Below, one piece after another: positions 6,884 through 14,412 of a stretch of DNA of 46,833 bases (position 1 is the first letter of the stretch; each line of letters opens with the position of its first letter). The stretch comes from an uncultured Clostridia bacterium (GTDB lineage Bacteria > Bacillota > Clostridia > Oscillospirales > Butyricicoccaceae), in the NCBI GenBank assembly GCA_944381055.1, contig CALWJQ010000072.1, positions 1 through 46,833 on the forward strand, read 5' to 3'. The position numbers and the translations under genes are program-made. The notes beneath the pieces were generated by a model, which worked only from the letters and a program-made list of their open reading frames with translations, was not told where the DNA came from and did no database searches.

Positions 6884-8989
6884 TCAGCTTTTGATTCCAA
6901 ACAGCAGCTCGGCATAGGTCGGCATGGGCCAGAAATTCTCGCCCACCATGACTTCAAGCCGGTCGCCCAGCTCCCGCAGCGCCTCCATCGCCGGGACGAC
7001 GTGGTCGCGGTAATAAAACGCCTTCTCGGCCGCCGTCCCCTGCGGGACCTTGTGCATGGCTTTTTCCAGCTTGCCTGTCGCCGTGCGGAACTGTCCGGCC
7101 ACCGCCGACAAGTCCTTCAGCAGTCCGGACTGGGCGCTGACGTCGACGGCCAGCCCGGTTTCGCGCACATTGTTGAGCGAATCTGCAACAAACCCGATGT
7201 ATTTGACGACCGCAGGCAAAATTTCGCGTTTGGCCATTTCAAGCATGGTCAGCGCTTCGATGTTGATCGTCTTGCCGTATCCTTCGTGCCGGATTTCATA
7301 CCGCGCCTCGAGCTCTTTGCGCGACAGTACGCCGAACCGCTCAAAGACCTCGATATTCTTGGGCGCAATCAGGGCGGCGGCCGCTTCGACTGACGAATTG
7401 GCGCAGGGCAGGCCGCGCCGCGCCGCTTCCTCGCGCCACTGGGCCGAATAGTTGTTGCCGTTGAAAATGACCCGCTTGTGATCGCGCATGATGTCGCGGA
7501 TGATATTCTGCACCTCAGCGTTGACGTCGCCGGCCTTTTCCAGGCGGTCAGCGATGCGGCTCAAAATCTCGGCCACAATGACGTTGAGCGCGGTATTGCA
7601 GTCGGCGATGCTCATGGATGCGCCCAGCATACGAAACTCGAATTTGTTGCCCGTAAAGGCGAGGGGCGAGGTACGGTTGCGGTCGGAAATATCCTTGGGC
7701 AGCGTGGGAATGGTTGTAACGCCGATCTCGATGCTGCCGCCCTGCCGCAGATCCGACCGCCCGTCGGTTTCGATCTGGGTCAGGATGTCTGTCAGCAGAT
7801 CGCCCAGGAAAATCGAGACAATGGCCGGCGGGGCCTCATTCCCGCCCAGGCGGTGATCGTTGCCCGGGCCGGCAATCGTGGCGCGCAGAAGATCGGCGTA
7901 CTCGTCAACTGCCCAGATAACCGCCGACAGGAAGAGCAGGAACTGCGCGTTGTCAGCCGGCGTCTTTCCCTGGTCAAGCAGGCTTTTTCCGCCGTCGATG
8001 TTCAGCGACCAGTTGTTGTGTTTGCCCGAACCGTTGACGCCGGCAAAGGGCTTTTCGTTCAGCAGGCAGACCAGGCCCTTGCGCTGGGCCACTTTTTTCA
8101 GCGTTTCCATGATGAGCTGGTTCTGGTCGCAGGCGATGTTGACCGTGTCATAAACCGGCGCCAGCTCGTGCTGCGACGGCGCGGCCTCGTTGTGCTCGGT
8201 CTTGGCCGGCACGCCGAGCGCCCACAGCTCGTTGTCAACTTCACGCATAAAATCCATGACGCTTTCTTTGATATTGCCGTAGTAATGGTCGTCGAGCTCC
8301 TGCCCCTTGGACGGTTTTGCGCCGAACAGCGTGCGTCCGCACAAAACCAGGTCGCGGCGGCGGTTGAACAGCTCGCGGTCGATCAGAAAATACTCCTGTT
8401 CAGCGCCCGCCATCGCCACAACGCGCCGCGCCTCCGTATTGCCCATCAGCCGCAGGACGCGCACCGACTGCGCGCTGAGCGTTTCCATCGACCGCAGCAG
8501 CGGCGTCTTTTTATCGAGTATCTCGCCGGTAAACGAACAGAAACAGGTCGGGATGTACAGCGTGTGATCCTTGACAAAAGCGGGCGAGGTGCAGTCCCAC
8601 GCCGTATATCCGCGCGCCTCAAAAGTGGCGCGCAGCCCGCCCGACGGGAACGACGAAGCGTCCGACTCGCCGCGCACCAGCTCTTTGCCCGAAAACCGCA
8701 TAATAATGCCGCCCTCGGACACCGGGCTGATAAAAGATTCGTGCTTTTCCGCTGTAAACCCATTCATGGGCTGGAACCAGTGGGTATAGTGGGTCGCCCC
8801 CATGTCGAGCGCCCAGCGCTTCATGCCGTTGGCGACAATGTCAGCCAGCGACGGGTCGAGCGAACGCCCCAGATCAATGGTTTTTTTCAGCTGCTTATAG
8901 GTCTCGCCCGGCAGGTACTTACGCATTGCCGCATCGTTAAACGCTTTGGACGCATAGGTCTCGACGATCTGCTCGGCATTGTCACACAT
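6884..8989 (-). CDS. glnN: Glutamine synthetase type III
   Basis: GSIII makes glutamine from glutamate, ammonia and ATP. The 701-residue length is diagnostic of the type III family (types I and II are 350-470). Recognisable motifs include FSGKELVRGESDASSFPSGG, the catalytic-core segment KTEHNEAAPSQHELAPVYD, GVNGSGKHNNWS and GPGNDHRLGGNEAPPAI. ATG 8989 follows GGAAAGGG by 8 bases; the open frame to 9049 has no RBS. It is a single-gene unit with its own promoter (9021-9049) and terminator. No adjacent ammonium transporter or PII gene is visible. It is likely the main ammonium-assimilating synthetase, although another copy elsewhere cannot be excluded. Confidence 0.95.
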   Translation of the reverse strand: MCDNAEQIVETYASKAFNDAAMRKYLPGETYKQLKKTIDLGRSLDPSLADIVANGMKRWALDMGATHYTHWFQPMNGFTAEKHESFISPVSEGGIIMRFSGKELVRGESDASSFPSGGLRATFEARGYTAWDCTSPAFVKDHTLYIPTCFCSFTGEILDKKTPLLRSMETLSAQSVRVLRLMGNTEARRVVAMAGAEQEYFLIDRELFNRRRDLVLCGRTLFGAKPSKGQELDDHYYGNIKESVMDFMREVDNELWALGVPAKTEHNEAAPSQHELAPVYDTVNIACDQNQLIMETLKKVAQRKGLVCLLNEKPFAGVNGSGKHNNWSLNIDGGKSLLDQGKTPADNAQFLLFLSAVIWAVDEYADLLRATIAGPGNDHRLGGNEAPPAIVSIFLGDLLTDILTQIETDGRSDLRQGGSIEIGVTTIPTLPKDISDRNRTSPLAFTGNKFEFRMLGASMSIADCNTALNVIVAEILSRIADRLEKAGDVNAEVQNIIRDIMRDHKRVIFNGNNYSAQWREEAARRGLPCANSSVEAAAALIAPKNIEVFERFGVLSRKELEARYEIRHEGYGKTINIEALTMLEMAKREILPAVVKYIGFVADSLNNVRETGLAVDVSAQSGLLKDLSAVAGQFRTATGKLEKAMHKVPQGTAAEKAFYYRDHVVPAMEALRELGDRLEVMVGENFWPMPTYAELLFGIKS

Positions 8990-9020
8990 GAAAAACACCC
9001 TTTCCTTTTCAGTTGCAAAC

Positions 9021-9049
9021 AGCATATACCGATCGCGCCGAAAACGCAA
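9021..9049 (-). promoter_or_regulatory. Sigma-A-like promoter of glnN
   Basis: On the minus strand, TTGCGT (9044-9049), 17-base spacer, TATGCT (9021-9026), about 30 bases before the start codon. Confidence 0.45.
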
Positions 9050-9070
9050 GGGTTTTTTAAAAAAGACTTT

Positions 9071-9114
9071 AAAAAAATTATCGGCGTCAGATTTTTGCCA
9101 TCTTGCGCCGATAA
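9071..9114 (-). terminator. Terminator of the xpt unit
   Basis: TTATCGGCG (9078-9086) and CGCCGATAA (9106-9114) form a 9-bp stem. On the minus strand it is followed by a run of seven or more T (9071-9079). Confidence 0.8.
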
Positions 9115-9139
9115 ATCTTTTGCATTCTATAAAAATGAC

Positions 9140-9718
9140 TTATTCAGCATCATCAAACACAATTCTGCCTTCGTTCATGCTCTTGATGCGCGCCAACGAC
9201 TGGACGTCGTAGCCGCGGGCGCGGATCAGGCCGCCGCCGACGTCAAACCCTTTTTCAATCACAATGCCGATGCCGCCGACCTTGGCCCCCGCGCGCTCGA
9301 CGATGTCGCACAGGCCCGACAGCGCGCTGCCCTTAGCCAGAAAATCATCGACAATCAGCACCGTATCCTCGGGCGGCAGGAACTTCTTTTCCACCGTAAC
9401 ATCATAGGTTCTGCCGTGCGTAAACGAAGTGACGGGCGCTGACAGCAGTTCACCGTCGAGGTTTTTGGTCTGATGCTTTTTGGCAAACACCACAGGCACG
9501 TCGAAATACTGCGCCGTCGCCACCGCAATGGCAATGCCCGACGCCTCGATCGTCAGCACTTTGGTGATTCCCCTGCTTTTAAAACGCTGATAAAACTCAC
9601 GGCCCACTTCGCCCAGCAGATCAATGTCGATCTGGTGATTCAGAAAGCTGTCTACCTTGAGCACATCGCCCGGGCGCACCACGGCGCGCTCGCGGATGGC
9701 CTGCCGCAGCAGTTCCAT
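9140..9718 (-). CDS. xpt: Xanthine phosphoribosyltransferase
   Basis: Xpt converts xanthine and PRPP to XMP in purine salvage. The 192-residue protein matches the Gram-positive Xpt family over its full length: MELLRQAIRERAVV start, LTIEASGIAIAVATAQ (55-70), VPVVFAKK (74-81), and the PRPP-binding loop VLIVDDFLAKGSA (120-132). The start follows AAAGGGGGC. It lies 15 bases downstream of the acyltransferase-like gene on the same strand, so the two are probably cotranscribed. In many Firmicutes xpt has a guanine riboswitch and a xanthine permease partner; neither is visible here. Confidence 0.95.
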   Translation of the reverse strand: MELLRQAIRERAVVRPGDVLKVDSFLNHQIDIDLLGEVGREFYQRFKSRGITKVLTIEASGIAIAVATAQYFDVPVVFAKKHQTKNLDGELLSAPVTSFTHGRTYDVTVEKKFLPPEDTVLIVDDFLAKGSALSGLCDIVERAGAKVGGIGIVIEKGFDVGGGLIRARGYDVQSLARIKSMNEGRIVFDDAE

Positions 9719-9733
9719 GTCAAAAGCCCCCTT

Positions 9734-10594
9734 TTAATCAATATCTTTTTCCACCGTCTCGAGGCGCTGCTCGAGCAGGGAGGGATTTTTCAGATATTTG
9801 CGCACCTGGCGCATGGCGATGGCGTGGTACATGCCGTCGCAGAAGCGTTCGTCCGCCACGACTTTGAGTTCGATCACCTTGCCCGGGCGAACCTCGCCGG
9901 TTTCTTCATCGACGACCGGGCGGATAATTTCCTTGCCGACGCCCAAAAACATGCCGGTTGTCCCAAAATCATAAATGTGGTGGTAAATACCGTTGATGCC
10001 GACCGATTTCAAATAAGTAATAAACACGCTGGTGTGGAAGGGGCTGGCGTCGATAATGGCTTTGGGCAGCACATTCCAGCGGTCCAGCAGTTTGATGCTC
10101 CACACCATCAGCTTGATGAAAATGGGCGGGGCGTTCATGACGCGCGCCGCCAGGCGGTCGGTCTTATTTTCCGACCCGGGCGCTTTGACCTCTGAAATAC
10201 TCGCGTCAATGGCGTCGGCAATTTCCAGGATGCTCTCGTGCCCGGTAAAGGGAAGCTTGACCGTCGTCGACGTCGATGTAGAGCGCAGCTTCTTTTTAAT
10301 CGCCATGGACACCGTCAGCTCATTGCGGGCAAAAATACGGCCGTTCATGACAAACCGGTTGAGCGCAGGGTATTGCGCATGTGCGCGTACAATCGCCGTC
10401 ATCAGAATATGCAGGTAGGTGATGTCCCGCCCCTCTGCTTTTTTCTTTTCGATGTACTCGTCAAAATATTTGCAGTCCACCTCTTCGGTAAAATAGACAT
10501 GGGCGTCCGACCGCCGTGACATGACGTAGCACAGCGCCTTGTCATATGGGTCGAGGTTGCGCAGAATCCGCCCGTCCGACCTCTTTGAAAACAT
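9734..10594 (-). CDS. E2/CAT-fold acyltransferase homologue with altered catalytic motif
   Basis: A 286-residue homologue of the catalytic domain of 2-oxoacid dehydrogenase E2 and chloramphenicol acetyltransferase. It has no lipoyl domain and no E1 or E3 genes nearby, so it is not a normal dehydrogenase core. In E2/CAT the active site is HxxxDG near the C-terminus; here the aligned segment is DERFCDG (248-254), with Glu where the catalytic His belongs. Either the chemistry differs or the protein is a non-enzymatic relative. ATG 10594 follows a GGGGGGAA stretch. It heads a leftward pair with xpt. The substrate is unknown. Confidence 0.7.
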   Translation of the reverse strand: MFSKRSDGRILRNLDPYDKALCYVMSRRSDAHVYFTEEVDCKYFDEYIEKKKAEGRDITYLHILMTAIVRAHAQYPALNRFVMNGRIFARNELTVSMAIKKKLRSTSTSTTVKLPFTGHESILEIADAIDASISEVKAPGSENKTDRLAARVMNAPPIFIKLMVWSIKLLDRWNVLPKAIIDASPFHTSVFITYLKSVGINGIYHHIYDFGTTGMFLGVGKEIIRPVVDEETGEVRPGKVIELKVVADERFCDGMYHAIAMRQVRKYLKNPSLLEQRLETVEKDID

Positions 10595-10644
10595 GAAAGT
10601 TCCCCCCGACTTGCAACGCGGCCGGCTGTTCCCGCCGGCCGCTC

Positions 10645-11433
10645 TTAATTATCCCGTTTACCGCCCCGCAGGGTAGAAACGCGGTTTAAAATCTCATCCA
10701 GTGACGACAGTTTGTGCCCGCTCTGCGCCGTTTTGTCCGGCAGCCTGCCGTCCAAAACGGCATGCGACAACGCTTCGAGCTCGGCCGACATCTGTTTCAG
10801 CTCCCGCCGCAGCTCTTCCAGCGTCTGATCGGCGCGGCGCTGATCTTCAAACCCCCGCTGCGACCCCTCACAGCGAATGGCCAACGTCAGTTCCTGTGCG
10901 CGGCGATCTGCTTCGCGCAGCACGCGGCAGCTGTCCTGCCATTGTTTTTCCATACTGCTCCAACGCTGGCCGGACAGCTCGTCACAGCGGCGGCGCTGTT
11001 TTTCCAGCTCGTCTTCCAGTTTTTTGATCTGCTCTTTAGACGCCCGGCTTTCCGCTTCCGCCTTGTCCAGTGCTTCACGCAGCCCGCCTTCCCGGCTGCC
11101 GCCCTGCTGCACCGCCTGGCTCAGGCGCGCATTTTCCCTTTCCAGCGCCTGCGCCCGTTCTTCAGTCTCAGCTGCGCTGCCGCGCAGTGCAGCCAGCGCC
11201 GTTTGCACGTCTTCCAGCTGTGCCGCCAGCGCAGACATTTCTTCCTGCTTTTCCGCCGCCTGGCGCTCCAGCTCCGCCACACGTTCTTCCGCTTCCGCAC
11301 GCGCCGCTTCCCCGGCCTGCGCGCTTTGCAGCGTACCGTCAAACCCCGCCGGACCGGCCAGACGTTCGAGGTACGCGATCACATCCTTTTTCCTGAAGCC
11401 CCCGATCAGGGCCGTCCTGAACGCCTTTCCCAT
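10645..11433 (-). CDS. Coiled-coil protein with a DivIVA-like N-terminus
   Basis: A 262-residue protein. The first 30 residues (FRTALIGGFRKKDVIAYLERL) resemble the N-terminal membrane-targeting and dimerisation segment of DivIVA/GpsB-like proteins. Residues about 40-180 are a long Glu/Lys/Arg/Ala-rich coiled coil with clear heptads; the tail has a second helical stretch. It could mark division sites or poles, but this is only resemblance. ATG 11433 is about 18 bases downstream of the thioredoxin-like gene stop, with GGGTGAGCGG upstream, so the pair is probably cotranscribed. Confidence 0.55.
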   Translation of the reverse strand: MGKAFRTALIGGFRKKDVIAYLERLAGPAGFDGTLQSAQAGEAARAEAEERVAELERQAAEKQEEMSALAAQLEDVQTALAALRGSAAETEERAQALERENARLSQAVQQGGSREGGLREALDKAEAESRASKEQIKKLEDELEKQRRRCDELSGQRWSSMEKQWQDSCRVLREADRRAQELTLAIRCEGSQRGFEDQRRADQTLEELRRELKQMSAELEALSHAVLDGRLPDKTAQSGHKLSSLDEILNRVSTLRGGKRDN

Positions 11434-11450
11434 GGCTTGCCGCTCACCCT

Positions 11451-11780
11451 TTACAGAAACCGCTGAATCATTTTTTCCAAATCTTCACGCTTGCGCACGC
11501 CGACCATCCGGTCGCATTCCTCGCCGCGCACAAACAGGATGAGCGTGGGTATCGACGCCACTTCGCACTCGGCCGCGATCAGCGGCGCATTGTCCGGATC
11601 CACTGTGTAAAAGGCCACCGTTCCGTAAAAATGATCTGCCGCCTGCAAAAGCGTCTGTTCCATCTCGCGGCAGGGCGCCGACCAGTCGGATACAAACCCG
11701 ACCAACGCGGTCTCGCCGCCGTCGACGATCTTCCGGCGGAAGGCGTCAGCATCCAAATCCTGCAATTTTTGAAGGGACAT
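11451..11780 (-). CDS. Thioredoxin-fold protein with WSAPC active site
   Basis: A 109-residue single-domain thioredoxin-fold protein. The usual WCGPC is replaced by W33-S-A-P-C37, so the N-terminal attacking cysteine is serine and only the C-terminal cysteine remains. The cis-proline region (ASIPTLILF) and the helix-strand pattern are normal. It therefore cannot run the usual dithiol cycle; a monothiol, binding or peroxide-linked role is possible. ATG 11780 follows AGTGAGGA; the frame to 11864 includes the promoter region and is rejected. The coiled-coil gene follows it. No thioredoxin reductase gene is nearby. Confidence 0.75.
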   Translation of the reverse strand: MSLQKLQDLDADAFRRKIVDGGETALVGFVSDWSAPCREMEQTLLQAADHFYGTVAFYTVDPDNAPLIAAECEVASIPTLILFVRGEECDRMVGVRKREDLEKMIQRFL

Positions 11781-11807
11781 GAAATCCTCACTTCTCAATC
11801 TGATAAT

Positions 11808-11836
11808 TTGACACACAATATAATTAGTCCTATTAT
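11808..11836 (+). promoter_or_regulatory. Plus-strand promoter-like sequence overlapping the thioredoxin promoter
   Basis: TTGACA (11808-11813), 17 bases, TATTAT (11831-11836). It points toward tRNA-Arg and its -10 overlaps the minus-strand -10, so the two would compete. Confidence 0.4.
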
Positions 11837-11860
11837 ACCAAATCCCCGCGCCAAAAGCAA
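11832..11860 (-). promoter_or_regulatory. Sigma-A promoter of the thioredoxin-like gene
   Basis: On the minus strand, TTGCTT (11855-11860), 17-base spacer, TATAAT (11832-11837), about 50 bases upstream of the start codon. Confidence 0.6.
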
Positions 11861-11902
11861 ACAAAAAGTTTTTTCCCCCGCGATTTTACGACCGTTTACC
11901 CG

Positions 11903-11931
11903 TTTACAAACGCGCTTTTTTGTGTTATACT
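11903..11931 (+). promoter_or_regulatory. Sigma-A promoter of tRNA-Arg
   Basis: TTTACA (11903-11908), 17-base spacer, TATACT (11926-11931), 53 bases before the mature tRNA 5' end. Confidence 0.7.
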
Positions 11932-11984
11932 GATGTCTGTTAAACGGATGCCGCTTCCCGTTCCGGGAATCCGGCTCCCCTTAT

Positions 11985-12061
11985 GCGCCCGTAGCTCAGC
12001 TGGATAGAGCGTTGGACTCCGACTCCAAAGGTCGCAGATTCGAATTCTGTCGGGCGTACCA
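11985..12061 (+). tRNA. tRNA-Arg (anticodon CCG)
   Basis: A complete cloverleaf. The acceptor arms are GCGCCCG and CGGGCGT, the anticodon stem is TTGGA/TCCAA with loop CTCCGAC (anticodon CCG, reading CGG), the T arm is GCAGA-TTCGAAT-TCTGT, the discriminator is A, and CCA is encoded. It is a single-gene unit with its own promoter and terminator. Confidence 0.95.
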
Positions 12062-12098
12062 GGGCCGCCGAAAGCAGTTGTTTTCGGCGGCCCTTTTT
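12062..12098 (+). terminator. Terminator of tRNA-Arg
   Basis: GGGCCGCCGAAA (12062-12073) pairs perfectly with TTTCGGCGGCCC (12082-12093), followed by TTTTT. It starts one base after the CCA end. In the other orientation it may also serve the kinase gene. Confidence 0.9.
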
Positions 12099-12125
12099 AC
12101 GTTTTTACGATTTTGAAAGGCGTGC

Positions 12126-13391
12126 TCACTGGAGCAACCTCAGCCGGAACCAGCCGTCTTTCGCCTCAAAGTGGCACAGGAACCCATGCTTTTGGCAAAA
12201 GGCGGCCATGGATCGCGTCCCCAGCCCATGCCCTCCCCCCGTTACAGCCGGCAGGCCCTGGCTGTCAAATTCCACCTTTCCGGCCACGGGGTTTTTGATC
12301 TCGATCATCAGGCTGGGCCGGGCGATCACCTTGCAGGATATCTGCCGCTCCCCCGGCGGAAGGGGCTGGCAGGCGTGGATTGCGTTTTCCAGGGCGTTGG
12401 CCAGGACCATGGCCAGCTCCCCCTCGTCCACCGGCAGCGGATCCGGCAGGGCGATCCGGGCCTCGACCTGGATGCCCTGGGCTTTGGCCTGGTCAAAATA
12501 AGAGGACAGCACCGCGTCCAGTACCGGCGGGCGGCACCAGTGGGACGGCTTGCGCTCTTCCAGCTGGGTTTGGGCGGCGCCGATAAAGGCCAGCGCCTCT
12601 TGGTTTTTCCCCTGGGCCACCAGCTTCGCGATGGCGCGGAACCGGTGGCGCAGGTCATGGCGCTCGATGCGCACCGCTTCCTCCACCGTCCGGACGGCCT
12701 CCATACGGCTCTGAAGGGCGGACAGGGAAAGCTCCATGAGCTGCGTATGGGAATGGGCCTCTGCCTCGCGCCTTACGCTGGTAAAAAGCAGGATCAGGAC
12801 GCAGTAGAAGCCCACCATCAGCAAAGAAAACATGGGCTTGATCACCGTGGTGATCCAGTCAATCCCCACATACCCCGGAAACACGTACAAAACAATCAGC
12901 CCATAGCCGATCAGCGACATGCAGATCAGCGCCCAGCCCCGCTGAAGCTCATCCAGCACCCGGGATACCAGCGGGCAAAGATACCGGTGGAGCAGCCACA
13001 GCGAAACCGGGGTCAGGATCAGCAGAACCGTCCACAAAACCCATGCCCGCTGGCGGGATGCGTAAAAGACAATGCCGCCGATATGCTGAATGAAGAAACA
13101 GAAAAGGACGGCGGACAGAAACTGGTAGAGCATCCGCCAGCCTCGGTAACGGCTGAGCAGGAATGCCACCAGGAAAGAGGGCAGGTGGACGATCAGGCTG
13201 TACCGGCGCACCACCAGATCCACACCGAAGGCATGGGTCAGGATGATTTGCAGCGCCATCAGCACAAGGCCGGTTCCCGCGAAGATGAGGGCCGTGGTGC
13301 GGCGGGACAGGCGGCTCTGTAAGGACAGGAATACCATGCTCATCCCCAGGCCCGTCATATACAGCAGGTCAGCCAGGATCAGCTCTGTCAT
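12126..13391 (-). CDS. AgrC-like (GHKL) sensor histidine kinase
   Basis: A 421-residue sensor kinase of the HPK10/AgrC-BlpH type. It has about six to seven N-terminal transmembrane helices (roughly 5-205), then a linker helix, the phospho-acceptor box with H245 in ERHDLRHRF, the N box ANALENAIHA (331-340) and the G box GGGHGLGTRS (about 389-398). Such kinases usually sense a peptide, but no AgrD-like propeptide or AgrB processing gene is visible nearby, so the signal is unknown. ATG 13391 overlaps the response-regulator stop by 4 bases (ATGA), showing coupled translation. Confidence 0.88.
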   Translation of the reverse strand: MTELILADLLYMTGLGMSMVFLSLQSRLSRRTTALIFAGTGLVLMALQIILTHAFGVDLVVRRYSLIVHLPSFLVAFLLSRYRGWRMLYQFLSAVLFCFFIQHIGGIVFYASRQRAWVLWTVLLILTPVSLWLLHRYLCPLVSRVLDELQRGWALICMSLIGYGLIVLYVFPGYVGIDWITTVIKPMFSLLMVGFYCVLILLFTSVRREAEAHSHTQLMELSLSALQSRMEAVRTVEEAVRIERHDLRHRFRAIAKLVAQGKNQEALAFIGAAQTQLEERKPSHWCRPPVLDAVLSSYFDQAKAQGIQVEARIALPDPLPVDEGELAMVLANALENAIHACQPLPPGERQISCKVIARPSLMIEIKNPVAGKVEFDSQGLPAVTGGGHGLGTRSMAAFCQKHGFLCHFEAKDGWFRLRLLQ

Positions 13392-14125
13392 GCGTCATTC
13401 ACCTCCAGCCAGTAAGCACCCCAGGCCTGCTTCAGCGCCGGCGCGGCCCGGCGTGGGATGGGCACACGCCCGCCGGTGTCCAGCAGGGCAGACTGGGTAT
13501 CCACGCCCCTGATGTGCCGAAGGTTCAAGACAAAGCTGGCCCCGCACTGGGCAAAGCGCCGGTCTGCCAGCAGAGGCTCCGCGGCCTTGTGGAACGAACA
13601 GCGCAGGGTGGTGGTATCCACCGTCCCGTCGGTACAGTAGTAGCGCATGTGCGTCTTGACCCGTTCCACATATAAGATCTGGTCCAGCGGCACGCGCTGG
13701 ACGCCGCCGGGGGTGCGGATCAGGATCCCCTCTGTATCCCGGCGGCGCAGCTGCTCGGCCGCCCGGTCCAGCACCTGGAAGAGCTTTTCCTGTTCCACGG
13801 GCTTGAGCAGGTAGAAAAAGGCGTCCACTTCGTAGCTGTCCACCGCATAGTCCCTGGAAGACGTGAGGTAGAGGATCTCCCCGTTGTCCCCCTGGGCGCG
13901 CAGGGCAAGGCCGGTCTGGATGCCGTCCATCGCCGGCATGACCACATCCAGGACATAAAGGTCGAACCGGCCCCGAGCCGCAACGGCCTCCAGCAGGCGC
14001 CCGCCGGATGAAAAGGGAAACACCTGCCCCTCCAGCTCTGGACGCGCACGGAAATACGCCTCCAGACAGGCCTGCTCTTGCAGCAGGTCGGCGGGATCGT
14101 CATCACAGATGGCAACAGACAGCAT
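13388..14125 (-). CDS. AgrA-like LytTR response regulator
   Basis: A 245-residue regulator with a receiver domain (1-125: acidic pocket CDDD at 7-10, phospho-acceptor D60 in LDVVMPAMDG, conserved Lys in LLKPV) and a C-terminal LytTR DNA-binding domain (about 140-240). It is the partner of the following kinase. ATG 14125 follows GGAGG; an upstream extension to 14218 lacks an RBS. Its promoter (14209-14237) is preceded by a direct repeat (14266-14282) of the kind LytTR proteins bind, suggesting autoregulation. Confidence 0.88.
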   Translation of the reverse strand: MLSVAICDDDPADLLQEQACLEAYFRARPELEGQVFPFSSGGRLLEAVAARGRFDLYVLDVVMPAMDGIQTGLALRAQGDNGEILYLTSSRDYAVDSYEVDAFFYLLKPVEQEKLFQVLDRAAEQLRRRDTEGILIRTPGGVQRVPLDQILYVERVKTHMRYYCTDGTVDTTTLRCSFHKAAEPLLADRRFAQCGASFVLNLRHIRGVDTQSALLDTGGRVPIPRRAAPALKQAWGAYWLEVNDA

Positions 14126-14208
14126 GGGGGAGCCTCCAAAAAACAAGCCGCCGGGCGGAATATGCCTTCCGCCTGCGGAAAATCCGGCGCTTAGGGCCGT
14201 TAAGAAAA

Positions 14209-14237
14209 ATACTACCATGGAACATAGCGCCCGTCAA
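14209..14237 (-). promoter_or_regulatory. Promoter of the response regulator-kinase operon
   Basis: On the minus strand, TTGACG (14232-14237), 17 bases, TAGTAT (14209-14214). The weak -10 fits an activator-dependent promoter. Confidence 0.5.
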
Positions 14238-14265
14238 GGCAACGCGCCGGCTGGGACAGGGTATA

Positions 14266-14282
14266 TTATGTCAAATTTATGT
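14266..14282. promoter_or_regulatory. Direct repeat, candidate LytTR regulator site
   Basis: TTATGT occurs twice with an 11-base period (14266-14271 and 14277-14282), in an AT-rich patch upstream of the operon -35. LytTR regulators bind direct repeats, but the spacing here is only suggestive. Confidence 0.35.
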
Positions 14283-14308
14283 AATTTTTTATCAATTTTT
14301 CGCGCCTG

Positions 14309-14412
14309 CTTACACCGCAGGGGGGCGTGTATTAAAATACATGCCATCCATATGCAAACGCCTTATGGCCCGGGAAGCACTTCACCCGCTGCGCAGCGGG
14401 CCTTTTATTTTT
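14309..14412 (+). ncRNA. Possible small RNA divergent from the Agr-like operon
   Basis: A weak promoter, CTTACA (14309-14314), 18 bases, TAAAAT (14333-14338), points right. About 70 bases later comes a complete terminator: the 16-base palindrome CCCGCTGCGCAGCGGG (14385-14400) followed by CCTTTTATTTTT. The T-run lies only on the plus strand, so it does not serve the nitrilase gene, which ends here on the minus strand. No closed reading frame with an RBS lies between. The existence of a transcript is inference. Confidence 0.35.

Noticed and set aside
7478..9442. A 654-codon plus-strand open frame
   Set aside because: It is antisense to glnN and part of xpt, with no RBS and no domain. It is explained by codon bias on the opposite strand.
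9719..9733. Guanine riboswitch ahead of xpt
   Set aside because: Only 15 bases separate xpt from the upstream coding region, too short for the aptamer, and no purine-riboswitch core is seen upstream of the acyltransferase-like gene either.
14126..14404. An AgrD-type autoinducing propeptide gene
   Set aside because: No frame with an RBS, amphipathic leader, cysteine-containing core and acidic tail is present on either strand, and no AgrB homologue adjoins it.
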